A stretch of DNA of 64,000 nucleotides from Membranipora membranacea. Taxonomy: Eukaryota; Bryozoa; Gymnolaemata; Cheilostomatida; Membraniporidae. The position numbers and the translations under genes are program-made. This document shows, one piece after another, positions 43,382 to 54,309 of the stretch. The notes under the pieces were generated by a model that saw nothing but the letters and a program-made list of their open reading frames with translations, was not told where the DNA came from and did no database searches. Position 1 is the first letter of the stretch. Every line of letters begins with the position of its first letter. The stretch lies in contig OU612069.1 in the NCBI GenBank assembly GCA_914767715.1, forward strand, positions 22,813,387 through 22,877,386, given 5' to 3'.

Positions 43382-46300
43382 TTACTTTCCTTCTGGTCCA
43401 TCCAATACTTTCTTGATAAAATCTACAAATAAGATATGGTCAATAACAGTTAAATTATGATTTGATAGTCTCAAGACAAGTCCTAAATATCTAAGTTTGA
43501 ATGTTTCTTGAATTACCCATGCCATTACCTTAGCCATTATTACTCTTAGCGAAAGGTTTATTAATAGGGCTTGAGCATAATACATGTCGTCGTTCAGCGA
43601 ACACATATTTTGGGCTTCCGCACTACTCCGAAAGAAACCTGGAGCAAACTGTAATGAAGCATTGCTTTGTCATAAAACACCAAACTAAAGTCAGGGTTTA
43701 AAGGTCAGGGTTCAGAGGTCAGGGTAAGAGGTCAGGGATTAGAGGTCAGAGGTCAGGGTCTATACAACACTTACCTTCAAACTTGATATTACCATCCAGA
43801 TCTTCTTGTGTGTCCGTTGATTGTAAAATCTCATCAATCTCACCGTCTGTTAATTTATCACCTGAAAAGAGAATATGAACTCTCATCAAAATCAATAGGT
43901 GTATTTCTGGTTGAAAGAATAAATGATGTGGTAGTGTAAGCTATGACTGAGCTTGTTCTCGGCTTGAAGTTGCGTTGGAACAGACCAGAGGAATACTAGG
44001 TAGACAACCGTTTGTTTAAGTTGACACATTTGAAAAACAGCAGACCAACTAGTCTACCTCTTCATCTATAGCTAGTTGATATTATGATGGTGTAGTAGTA
44101 TTGTCTACTTTTTCATCTCATTAAAAGTTTACCTTCATGCTACATGATCCAAAGCTTCACCACAATAGTGTGATACCAACAATTTTTGGAGCTGTGTTAA
44201 TTAAGAGGTGTTGGTGAGGGACATGGTATATTTGATCGCGGAACAAGGAGTTAACAATCCCAAAAGATCTTTTCCTTAATCGAAAAGTCTAAACTAATAA
44301 ACTGAATGCTTACCCATAGCAGATAAGACCTGTCTGACCTCGGCTGATGACACATAACCTTGGCCTTCTCTGTCAAAAGTTTTAAAAGCTTCCATAAAGT
44401 CAGCGAAGGTGCCAACATCTTTAGCTGCCATCACGTCCTGGTAGATTGGCATCAACTCGTCCAGCTTATACTGCTTCTCACCTATGATTGGACAACGAAT
44501 ATTATTAAACTCGCATAGTGATCAAACATATTGACGACTAGTTTTAGTGCTCAAACTCTCCCCCTGGTAGTGGGGGATGGGCAGCAGGAGATAACGGAAT
44601 GCCACAGACAGCAGCTCGGAAAGCGTTTGAAAGCTCAAACTAATCCACGTCACATGTCTGCAATGGAACAATTAACCAATACAATTTAAAAAAGATGATG
44701 AAAAACTCAGTTTTGCCCATAGACTTAATGAAAAATTATTAGGTCTATGGTATTAACTGGCTACCTTACTGAATGGCATGTTACTGACAAAAGTACAACC
44801 TGAATTGGGTTGCTGTGAGCCACCTGCCACAGTACATTTTAGGTCGAAGGGTAACACGGAGTTTGGGTCTGAGGGTAAGAACCTGATGGTTTGGCAAGTG
44901 ATTTTTTAAAGTTATTTCCACATGTATTGAGAGAAGACAAATCCTGCAAAACTGATCTCGCAGTACTTTACAAAAGATCTCAGCATAAATATCAATAGCG
45001 ATAATAAATGTGCCCAATTAATTAATTTTGATGGGGACCAAGGTCATAACGCGACAACGTCATACTAGTCATTGGGCAAATATCGCCAGGTGAGCATCAG
45101 ATCTGGGAGAAAGGATGCAACCATAGACTTAATAATTAACATTGTTATTTATTATTAAGTCTATGGTTTCAACAGATGCTAAAGAACAAGGGGTTATTGA
45201 GGATGGGGGGGGGGGGAGGGAACACATTCTTACCTGCTGGTAGCTATCAAGAGTCAGAATGAGAAAAATGTCATAAAAGGATATTTCATATAGCATATGG
45301 CATAAGATTTGTAAATTATACTAAATTCAAACAATTGATCAATCTAGATATTATTTTGTATTGAAAGTGAGTGGAAAATTCTCAAAATAGATTCGCAAAT
45401 CCGTAAAATAAGATATCTAGAGGACACATGGAATAGTTATTGCCAGCCTTCAACATCACATTTTTATCAATTATTCTGCCTTTTCATTGTATGTCATCCG
45501 TCAGCAAGAAGTAAAGTAAACAAATGGAGATATCCTCAGCACATATAGACACATACCCATTTTTTTACAGCCTCCATTTTTCTGTATGATTTCCTCTGTG
45601 GGGTTTAGACCGAGTGATCTGAGGAAGTCTCCGACCTTAGCTGCGTCTACAAGTCCATCACGACCATCCCAGAAATCAAACAGGTCGAATACCTCCTTAC
45701 AGTCTGAAATATACAAATGCAACCTTACAGTCGAAAATATATATATCAGATACCACCTTACAGTCTAAAATATATACATACCATGGCTTCACTAGGAAAG
45801 TTACACTCACAGAACTGGATCCTTAAGCAAATCCTTCTTTTGATTGTCATTTTTAGTAAACCACATAAAAATATTGAGCTGATGTCAAATTCCATATGCT
45901 TTCTGGTAGCAGACTCAAATTTAAGCCCTTTCTTACCTCAAACACAACAGCACAGAGATTGAATTATTAACAGTCTTTTTGTGTCTGTCGGTATACCACC
46001 TATGTAGTGTTTAATGACCAGATAATAAATAAAAGCTTTTTTTATATCAAGAGACGAGTAAACCCAACATCTTAAGTATGATTTAAGCATTGCCGGCATC
46101 TCCTGACCTATAAATACAATATTTTACTAACACATCTAACACTTACATTATAGGAAAGCATCAGATTAGATGCCCATCAAAGAGTTAATGGTAGTTAATG
46201 GGGTGTAGAAGAAAGCTAGCTAGTAAATGTTTATTATAGTTGCCTTATAAGGCTTAATGTTAACGACTTTAAGCACTCCGCAGCGTGAAGTAAATCACGC

Positions 46301-47828
46301 TGCGTGATTGAGCTGATAATATCAAAGAAGTGTTTCATGTAAAAAAAATGAAATAAAAGAAATAACATTTCCTCTTATTGAAAATTCAGCGAACTGCCCA
46401 ATCAGTGCTAAATTGATGGATGAGATTGTTAGTAAACTTTGATATACAAAATCCTTTGTAATACCCAATCGAATTGTTTGCAAAATCTATCAATGAACGG
46501 AATTCTTTGTATGCGTTCTGACTGGAGGAATGACAGAAATTTGTATAAAAAAAAAAAACAGCCTTGAAGGTGCAAGTCTGAGCAAAATTTTGAGGAGCTG
46601 TATTGTAGAAGCTGGTGTACCCAACAACACAAATTCTGATTGTTATTAATATCGATGTAGTCAAAAGCCTCTTGATAATGCTTTTCTGATGCGCTGCATT
46701 TAGGCAAGATTAACAATCACAGAATAATACCTCCCCCCCCCCCCCCGATTTTATGGTTTCACACCAAGATATTGGACAAGAAAAGTGGCGTGCTTTACAC
46801 AAGGTAGGTTAGGGAGGGAGTGTTTGGGTCCTGTGATATAGTGGTGGCACCAAGCTGACTCACTTACAGGCTAATATGAAATTGGCAACATTTTTTTGTA
46901 GAGGGAGAGTTGAGAAATCATTGTGGGTATCAATTTACAGCAAAAAACCCTGTTCTAAGGTTATACTGTCTGCATATATAATAACTTACAATTGAACCAA
47001 GGAATCAAAGAGTCTTTTGTTGGCATCCCCATCGACTAAATGCACCATAGGCTATCCCTTCAATTTCCACCAATCTTTTCATAAGCAACAAAATCTTGCC
47101 TCATGTATACAATCATTTTACAATTTCTTGAACTTACCTTCGATCTCGCCTGCTGATAGCTTAGCCTGGAAATAAAAAAAAAAGATTTATAAATATTTAT
47201 TTACAAAATATAATCCGGGTGGTAATTTTGTCATACTTTTAGAGATCAAGAATTGAATTTTGGCATTCTAATGCAGCCCTTACAGCAATGCATCAGATCA
47301 TCGTCCATCAGGCAGGTAATGATTGAGTGAGGACGATGTCTATTTTTAATGCAATATGTTATATAACCTAATAGCCAATGTATTCTATTAAGACAGGCGG
47401 ATCGGCCGAACAATACCCAAGAAATTCACACAAACCTGGATGTCAACCACAAAGGTAACTCAACACTTAAAATTATAAGAGCAGGAAAAAGTATAAGGAT
47501 TGGGCTTATAATATTCTGCCACAATTTGGGTAGCATGAAATTCAGGGAGCATCTGAACGCTCCACCTTACAAATCCAGACAAGACCACTATAGAAAAAAG
47601 AATATAATTAGTTGGTTGACATGGAATTCAATCCGTGGTCAATACATGGCTTTGCAATTTTCCATCTGGAGGATAAGCAAAGCAAATAAGGCACCTCGAA
47701 CTGGTCAAATGATTTAGGTTTCAATAAGCTTGCAGAAGACTTAAAACGGAGGCAGACAATTGCTATTTCCAAAGAACAAGGGCCTAAAGCACACATGTAT
47801 TAAAAAAGTTTCAATCCTCACTCACCAT
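43382..47828 (-). CDS. Essential myosin light chain (EF-hand), 157 aa
   Basis: Exons (minus): 47828-47826 (ATG only), 47165-47138, 45703-45557, 44481-44314, 43861-43775, 43422-43382. All phases agree; the total is 158 codons including TAA. The protein begins M-AKLSAGEIED, followed by EVFDLFDFWDGRDGLVD (first EF-hand), LRSLGLNPTEEII, KKMGEKQYKLDELMPIYQDV, FMEAFKTFDREGQGYVS (central EF-hand), VLSAMGDKLTDGEIDEIL, EDLDGNIKFEDFIKKVL. This is the hallmark order of the essential light chain that binds the first IQ motif of a conventional myosin heavy chain; length is normal for the family (about 150). The degenerate Ca-binding loops are typical. The first coding exon consists of the start codon alone. 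Muscle versus non-muscle use cannot be told. The gene looks intact. Confidence 0.93.
44717..44750. repeat. Inverted repeat with CCATAGACTTAAT arm
   Basis: CCATAGACTTAAT and ATTAGGTCTATGG form a hairpin with one mismatch and a short A-rich loop. The same arm occurs in the hairpin at 45121, 400 bp away. It lies in an intron of the myosin light chain. Confidence 0.75.
45121..45166. repeat. Inverted repeat, 16-bp arms CCATAGACTTAATAAT
   Basis: CCATAGACTTAATAAT and ATTATTAAGTCTATGG are exact complements with a 14-nt loop. It shares its arm with the 44717 hairpin, so both belong to one small repeat family. Confidence 0.85.
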
Positions 47829-49624
47829 TTTTTATCTGTGATATGATAAGATATCGATGGAATATTGAGAGACGATGTGCAGACTTCTGAAGGCTGAGGG
47901 TGGAATGAAGGTAGATATTCAAACTCACAGCAGGGCATAGCATACAAATAGGTGATTAAAAATACTCAGAAGATCTACTAATTAGCACAGACAATATATC
48001 TTTTACGAGGTTAATTCTAGAAATGAATGCTAACATTTAAAAGATCATGATTGGTTCAACCTTATGTCATATCCTGAATTAAACCTGGGGAAAATACCAA
48101 TGCAATGATCTTTGGTAATTAGTTGACCTTTTACTGAGCGGGGTCGAAACTCTGTATCTTCACAGAACTGAGGATATGAGTTTATTAGCTTACTCGAATG
48201 CGGGCCATTAATTATAATGAGCTACAACACACCATTTTTGTTTGAGGTGATAATGTAGAATTGATGAGCCCTCCAAAGTGTAGCTATGTTATAGAATGCC
48301 AACTTGGGAGGGAAATTCGCAATCTAGCAACCATGTCTCTATAGTTGTAAGCAGTATCAGACTGTTCCTTTATGCTACCAGTCGTTGGATCAGGCCTGGG
48401 TGCAAATCAAGTCAACCAAATCTGTCAAAAAGCCACTTTCTCCAAAAATGTGGCAAGGCAAGGTATTTCCCTATCAGTACATAGTAATAAAGCAAGTAAC
48501 AGTTACCACATGCCTCTTGGCGTGTTTTTCCAAAAAAAATTATTATCAATCTCTCTATCCAATGAACTCCCTCAGTTCATTGCTCTATCATAGCTCTATT
48601 TGATATTGAGAAATGACTTGCTGGAAATCCCACAATAATCTAGCCACGTTAAAAGAGCGGTTATCTCACTGGCAACCTACAGCCAAATGCATATGATCCC
48701 TCAAAAGATCTAGGAGAGTAAATTAGAGTAAGGAATCTTCGCTGCTATAGCCATCCTAATCTAGCTTTTGTGCCTTTAAAGTGTGCGCAGCAGGCTGTTG
48801 TGAAAGAGTTTCTACCGGCATGATGATGGGTGAGCTCATAAAATAAGCTTCTCATGGTGTTAGCTTAAACATGAAAATACAGGCAGTGTGTATGTACGGA
48901 GCCTAATACTCGGTAAGGAAATGTCAGACATAACATTAGCTTCCTATAGCCGGCCGCTTAGCTGAACGCATAGTTAAAAATGCTGCAAACATTGACCTTT
49001 CAATTTGATCCTGCATTGTGAGTACAGAGTTGAATATCTGTCTGTTAGAAAGGAAATAAGCTTTCTTAAGTGAGTGCATCAACGCCTACAATTTTCAAAG
49101 TGAGGCTATGTTGTATGATTAAACATGAATGCTTTAATTGATTTGGTGTATTTAACATATCATGGCGACACAACATTCAGAGACAAAGACTAGTACGGTG
49201 GTAGAAAACATTTTGCTAACAGAAACCCTCAATTGGGTAGCTAGATATAATCATGCACCTTTACCTTCAGGCGGATGATGGCTTCGGCTGAACCAAGACT
49301 CTAGTTTTTTAAATAAATCAATTGGGCCCCAAAGAACAATGATTATAATTTGTGGTACAGGCGTAGCTTTTGGTTACCCTCAGCTCCTGGTCCTTTGTTC
49401 TTGGTCACATACACTGGTCACGGTGTAGCAACATGTTATAGCCTCACTACTAGAAGCAGTGCGATTATTTTATGGTCCCAAACCACGACTGCATACAAGT
49501 CTAATTCGGAGTTGGTCTAAAACCTACTTAGAGTCTAAAATACAATATTTACATGCTTGTCGGGCATAACCCACGAGCGACAGCGTTGTATAGGGAAAGA
49601 GCTATAACCTCTCAGTATCTTAGA
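47829..49624. other. Spacer between myosin light chain and ZNHIT1
   Basis: This stretch must contain the light chain promoter (right edge of that gene) and the ZNHIT1 3' UTR. Overlapping open stretches at about 48296-48603 share no recognised domain. A short inverted repeat, AATGAACTCCCTCAGTTCATT, lies at about 48560. Nothing else is supported. Confidence 0.4.
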
Positions 49625-52600
49625 TCATGCCGTCCATTTCATACATCTACATAAATAAACAAAATATGTTGATCAGTATGAGCATCATTTAACACTCCCC
49701 CAACGGATTAACGCCTTTTTGATGGAAATTCTTGTTTTGAAGCCAGGAGAAATAGGAATTGTTCTCTACTTTTACAAGTGAAGACAAGTTACACAAATAA
49801 CAACCGCAGCTGTTTTCTTGCATATGCGACACAACCCCAATCCCTTGGCGACATTGATCATTAAGTTTCTTGAAAACCGGACATTATTCTGTATTAAAAA
49901 TAAAGTAGGCAAGGTTCAGAATATTACCTTGAAAACAGCTTGCCCTATTATTTCTAGTTACAATTTGCACACTGCCACTTGGAGGTAGAAAATTCAATGC
50001 AATGAGTACTCATCAATCTTTGTTACAACTCTGCAGTTTCTCCCCACAAGCGGCTGGCCGCTTACCAATAGAATGGAAACTTCTCAAACGGCAGACAAAC
50101 TTGACCAAGTTGGTTGATTGAAATGGTTGATTAAAATCAGATGTCATATCACTCGCAACATCCCGAAGCATGGGCCGCGAAATTTAGTTTGCAATGTCTG
50201 CGCCAGTTTTCTCCCAGTTTGCAGGCAGGTCGGAGCAAACCTAGGGGCCAATCAAACCCAAGTAGTAGATGGACTGCAGTGGGATTCGAACCAACGACCT
50301 TCAAGATATAACCTTACTGTCCTCTGGACTCACCTTGTATCCTGATGAGTGCTCAGACATCTAGTAGAGCAGTATCTCGCTCCACAGGTAACACAGGTGT
50401 AGTTAGAGAAATATCCACATACAGCACAGAAATGTCGGGACGGGTATGTGGGTGACGGCACCAGTGCTGTCAGGAACCCAGGTCCTTCCTTTTTATTGAT
50501 TTGCTGCAAATATTAAAAATATGATTTGCTGTGAGTTTAATGTACCAAATACAACTTCAACTATAGACTTTCACACTATGATAAATACAAATTGATTAAT
50601 ACATTAAAATGTAGAATTTCTTCTTATTCCAATTCTCCAATTAATGAGCACTACAATAATTATGACAAGCCTTCCCTACCTCCTCTTCCACAAGAGCAGC
50701 AAAGCTCTTCTTTAGTCTGTACCTAAATGTCTCAGATTTCCCCTTCCTCTTCTTTTTGGCTGTAAGTAGAGTACAGTACTTTTAATATGTTTTTCAAATA
50801 CTAGAGGACAAGAGGACAAGGAAATATGTTTGGTCGTATATACTATCTGAATGAAGTTGAATAAAAAAAACTGTGTGTAGAGGTCAACAAGTTACTTTTT
50901 AACTACTCTGTTATCTGTAAACTTCCCAGAAAACCTCTTTAAACAAAATAAATTGAATGAGATCTCTGCCTGTAACACGTGATCAACAACTCAGTTAACA
51001 TGACTGTTAAATCAGGGAATTAATGTTGAAACTAAATTCAAGAGTGGATTGATTGAAAGCGTAGAAAAGAGTTGTATCATATTCTTCATAAACAGGGCAA
51101 ACAACTCTCAAATCATAACAAATCCCATCACATTATATCTATTGGAAAGGTCACAATCATTGACAGTGAGCAGAGTTTGTTTGCTGGGATGAAAAAGCAT
51201 CGTATCAGCTAAGAATGAAAGTGTATGATCAAAACAACTTTATTGCTGAAGTACGCCGATGATATGGCACTAAGAGGTCTGCTTAATTTTCAGAATGAGG
51301 ATTCGAATTTTTATTTTAACGCTGTAGATACTTATGCAAGTCTGTGAATCTTTTGATAAATGCTAGCAATACCAAAGAGATGGTGGTGAGCTTTAGTAGA
51401 TCGTACAGTATATATGAATATATTTTTATTGACAACAATGTGATAGAAAAAGTGGAAGATTTAGGTAAGGTATTTAGCTATAATTTAAAATGGCAATCAA
51501 ATACGGACTATATTTGTAGAAAGCTGCGTCAATGATTTTATGCTTTTTCTAAGTTCAAACATTTTAAACCTACCTCCAAACAGAAACAGCATTTTATAGA
51601 AAGTCTAATTTTTCCTGTTCTAGCATATAACATTGAAATGTGGTTCAGATCAGCCACTGAGGGAGAACAAGCTCCTCAAACTCTCTAGCAGAAATAATTT
51701 TTATCTTGATATACCGGCGTTAATCAGCGAAAGAATGGACAAATTAGCTGCCAGTTTTGTTTCAGATCAAAGTCATATCCTTAATAGCTGTTACAGCAAG
51801 TCTCGAAAATATTTTGCTATGCCTAGAATGCGTACTAAATCTTTTTTACACAGTTTTATACCACAGAGTACTCAAGTTTTAAACGGTATATGTGTGACCA
51901 CATGACAGAGCTTTTCAGTCAACACATTGTAATTTGTCTTTGACAAAATTACCGAATAAACTGAATCTATCTACTATTTTACAGAGACGCCTTGGCAAAT
52001 CTTTCATATCTACCACTTGATTTGAAAATTCTAGGTGACCACCAACTACCTCTGCTAACACATGAGTATACTTTTTAATAGAGTCACACCACTCAGAAAC
52101 ATATCCTCAAAACCCACTCACATGGAGGCATATCCATAGACTCCTCAAATTTAGGAGCTTTTTTGCTCATTCTCAGATCGGCATGAGGATCATCCTGAAA
52201 GTTGTCCTGCTCCAGAGCTTCGATAGCCTTCCTGATACGGCGCTGTCTGGAGGCATGATCCAACACCCTTCTCGCCGCCTGCTCTTTCTGTCTGCCTACA
52301 AAGTCAAAGGAAATCTATGAAAGTACAGCCAGTTAGCCTACAGACATTTACTGTTCGTTATTCGAATAAACTCATTCCTGAATCAAACTTGATCAAAGTT
52401 TAAGACAGCAATAGGGCGACATGAAAGTCTTCAGAACAAATATGTCTGAACTGCTTCAATTTCAATTTGGGACTGCTAAATTGGCTTATTGAAAAGGAAA
52501 TGGACCCACGGGTTAACGCAATGCAATTATAATTGACTGTAAACAATCTGTAAACTCTATTCAAAGTATCATAACAAAAGAACATGAAAGGGACCGCACG

Positions 52601-54027
52601 ATTCGGATCGGTTTTACTAATCCTATTGTCTTATCCAACTAATGCTGTGAAAGTAATGCTTTCACTGTCATGTGTATTTTGTTTAATGGTGTCAACCCTC
52701 ATGGGTCAAGTCACATCATTACAGAAAAAGTCCATTTCTATGCGGGCAATAGCCAGTTTTATGAAAAAGTCATAGTAGAGGGTTCGTTGGTGCAGACCAT
52801 GTTTCATACTAAGACATAGTTTAGGTACTTTGTCTGATCCAACACTTGGACAAAGGATTTCTAACGATATTGGCTGTATAACAATGCTGTATTGTATTTA
52901 ACAACAATGCTGCAATTCATACAACACCCGTCAGTCCCGTCACTAACAACGATTTTTAATCATGGGCCCCTGGGACTTACATGTCTTTACTTTGCCAATG
53001 TCCATTATCAACCACCCAAGAACACTATCAAAAGATGATGATATGCAGTTGACTAGTGACTATCAGATCTACTCTACTTACTATATGTATCTATCATCTG
53101 ATCCTCCTAATCCCTCACAGTGAGGGAGAGCGCAGTCAGGTACTGGTTAGGTGCCACAAACAATGACATGAAAGTAATCATATCCTTACTGTCTCACTAT
53201 GATTAATGTATGTATGAATGTGATGATGCCTAAAAATTTAGTTATTGAATATTCCTGTACAAGTATTCAAGTATACGTCCATCCATTCCAGCAGCATCAC
53301 AAGTTTTGTTAGGACTATGTAGTTCAAGGTCAAGGTACCAGTGTCAAAAAAAAAATTCTGTCATTACAAAAATTTATGCAGTTCTGAATGGGCATTAAAA
53401 ACATGGGCCCCTGGGACTTACATGTCTTTACTTTGCCAATGTCCATGGTTCAAGGTAGGTTGTAAAAAAATATTTTTTTTTGTGTCTTACCCTGTTTGGT
53501 GTTTTTTGGGTGGTTGATAGTGGACATTGGCAAAGTAAAGACACGTAAGTCCCAGGGGCCCATGTTTTTAATGCCCATTCAGAACTGCATAAATTTTTGT
53601 AATGACAGAATTTTTTTTTTTTGACACTGGTACCTTGACCTTGAACTACATAGTCCTCACAAAACTTGTGATGCTGCTGGAATGGATGGACGTATACTTG
53701 AATACTTGTACAGGAATATTCAATAACTAAATTTTTAGGAGGATCAGATGATAGATACATATAGTAAGTAGAGTAGATCTGATAGTCACTAGTCAACTGC
53801 ATATCATCATCTTTTGATAGTGTTCTTGGACGAGCTCCACTCACTGGCATTCTACCTGCTGGCATGGGCTAGCACTTCAGAACACATTTGGAAATCATTA
53901 TTAAAATGGCTATTGTGTGGGACTTTCAATGCCGACAGAATTGTTAAGGGTAAGTCAATTTATCACTGTCGGGCAGTGGGTAAAAAGAAAAGAAATTCAT
54001 ACCTGATTCTCTCTTGAGCTCACTCAT
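49625..54027 (-). CDS. ZNHIT1: Zinc finger HIT domain protein 1 (SRCAP/SWR1 subunit), 156 aa
   Basis: Exons (minus): 54027-54003, 52295-52122, 50759-50680, 50503-50334, 49646-49625. Phases agree and sum to 157 codons with TGA; the human protein is of nearly the same length. It starts MSELKRESG, continues RRVLDHASRQRRIRKAIEAL, EQDNFQDDPHADLRMSKKAP, KKKRKGKSETFRYRLKKSFA, and has the HIT zinc finger CAVCGYFSNYTCVTCGARYC then STRCLSTHQDTRCMKWTA. The Cys and His spacing of the finger is complete. ZNHIT1 (p18Hamlet) is a core subunit of the SRCAP complex, which loads histone H2A.Z. The last exon is only 22 nt, encoding CMKWTA. Introns carry a LINE remnant, a large inverted repeat, and a SINE that abuts the 50334 donor. 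It is divergent from the TPR gene, 282 bp between start codons. Confidence 0.95.
50180..50333 (-). mobile_element. tRNA-SINE abutting a ZNHIT1 splice donor
   Basis: Read on the minus strand from the donor: a degenerate tRNA body, GTTGGTTCGAATCCCACTGC (B box), GTCCATCTACTACTTGGGTT, TTGGCCCCTAGGTTTGCTCC, GACCTGCCTGCAAACTGGGA. The A-box half is lost or replaced at the exon edge. The recognisable SINE begins within a few tens of bases of the GTGAGT donor and may include it. Confidence 0.8.
51225..51905 (+). mobile_element. LINE RT remnant in ZNHIT1 intron
   Basis: Fragments in changing frames: KYADDMAL-like block at about 51245-51270 (RT active site), NTKEMVVSFSRS, GKVFSYNLKWQSNTDYI, FIESLIFPVLAYNIEMW, and a C-terminal piece with LLKLSSRNNFYLDI and SKSRKYFAMPRMRTKSF. 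This is the order YADD, KTK-like, LG-V, then the C-terminal region of fish/invertebrate-type LINEs. It has several stops. It lies antisense to ZNHIT1. Confidence 0.75.
52962..53830. repeat. Large imperfect inverted repeat (about 310-bp arms)
   Basis: The right arm (about 53508-53830) is the near-exact complement of the left arm (about 53022-53110 plus 53230-53450). The left arm is split by about 120 bp not present in the right arm (starting CCCTCACAGTGAGGGA). The loop is about 60 bp of T-rich sequence. The motif CATGGGCCCCTGGGACTTAC occurs at 52962 and 53403, and inverted at about 53545 and 54490. It is non-coding and lies in the first intron of ZNHIT1. Confidence 0.85.
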
Positions 54028-54309
54028 CACCAATTTTCTATATGTCGCCTTGGAGGCTGTATTGTCGCAAATTATTTGATATCCTGTTTTGAGAAGAAGA
54101 TGAAAAACTTGATTTGATATAGCTAAGAAAATACGACCAATCAGCGGCCAGAATTTGGTCAAAGAGAGAGAGCACAACTATAAAGGCTTTTGAAATTGAA
54201 GTTTCATTTTGCAGGAAAATACAAGTTTCCATAAACATGGAAATGGATTGATACAAGTTCTGAGTACTACTCTTCAACACAAGATTAGTGGGGCATCTGT
54301 AAAAGCATC
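54028..54309. promoter_or_regulatory. Shared intergenic region between divergent ZNHIT1 and TPR gene
   Basis: Only 282 bp separate the ZNHIT1 start codon (54027, minus) from the ATG at 54310 (plus). Both 5' UTRs and both promoters must lie here unless upstream non-coding exons exist. No TATA box in a convincing position is visible. Confidence 0.65.
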
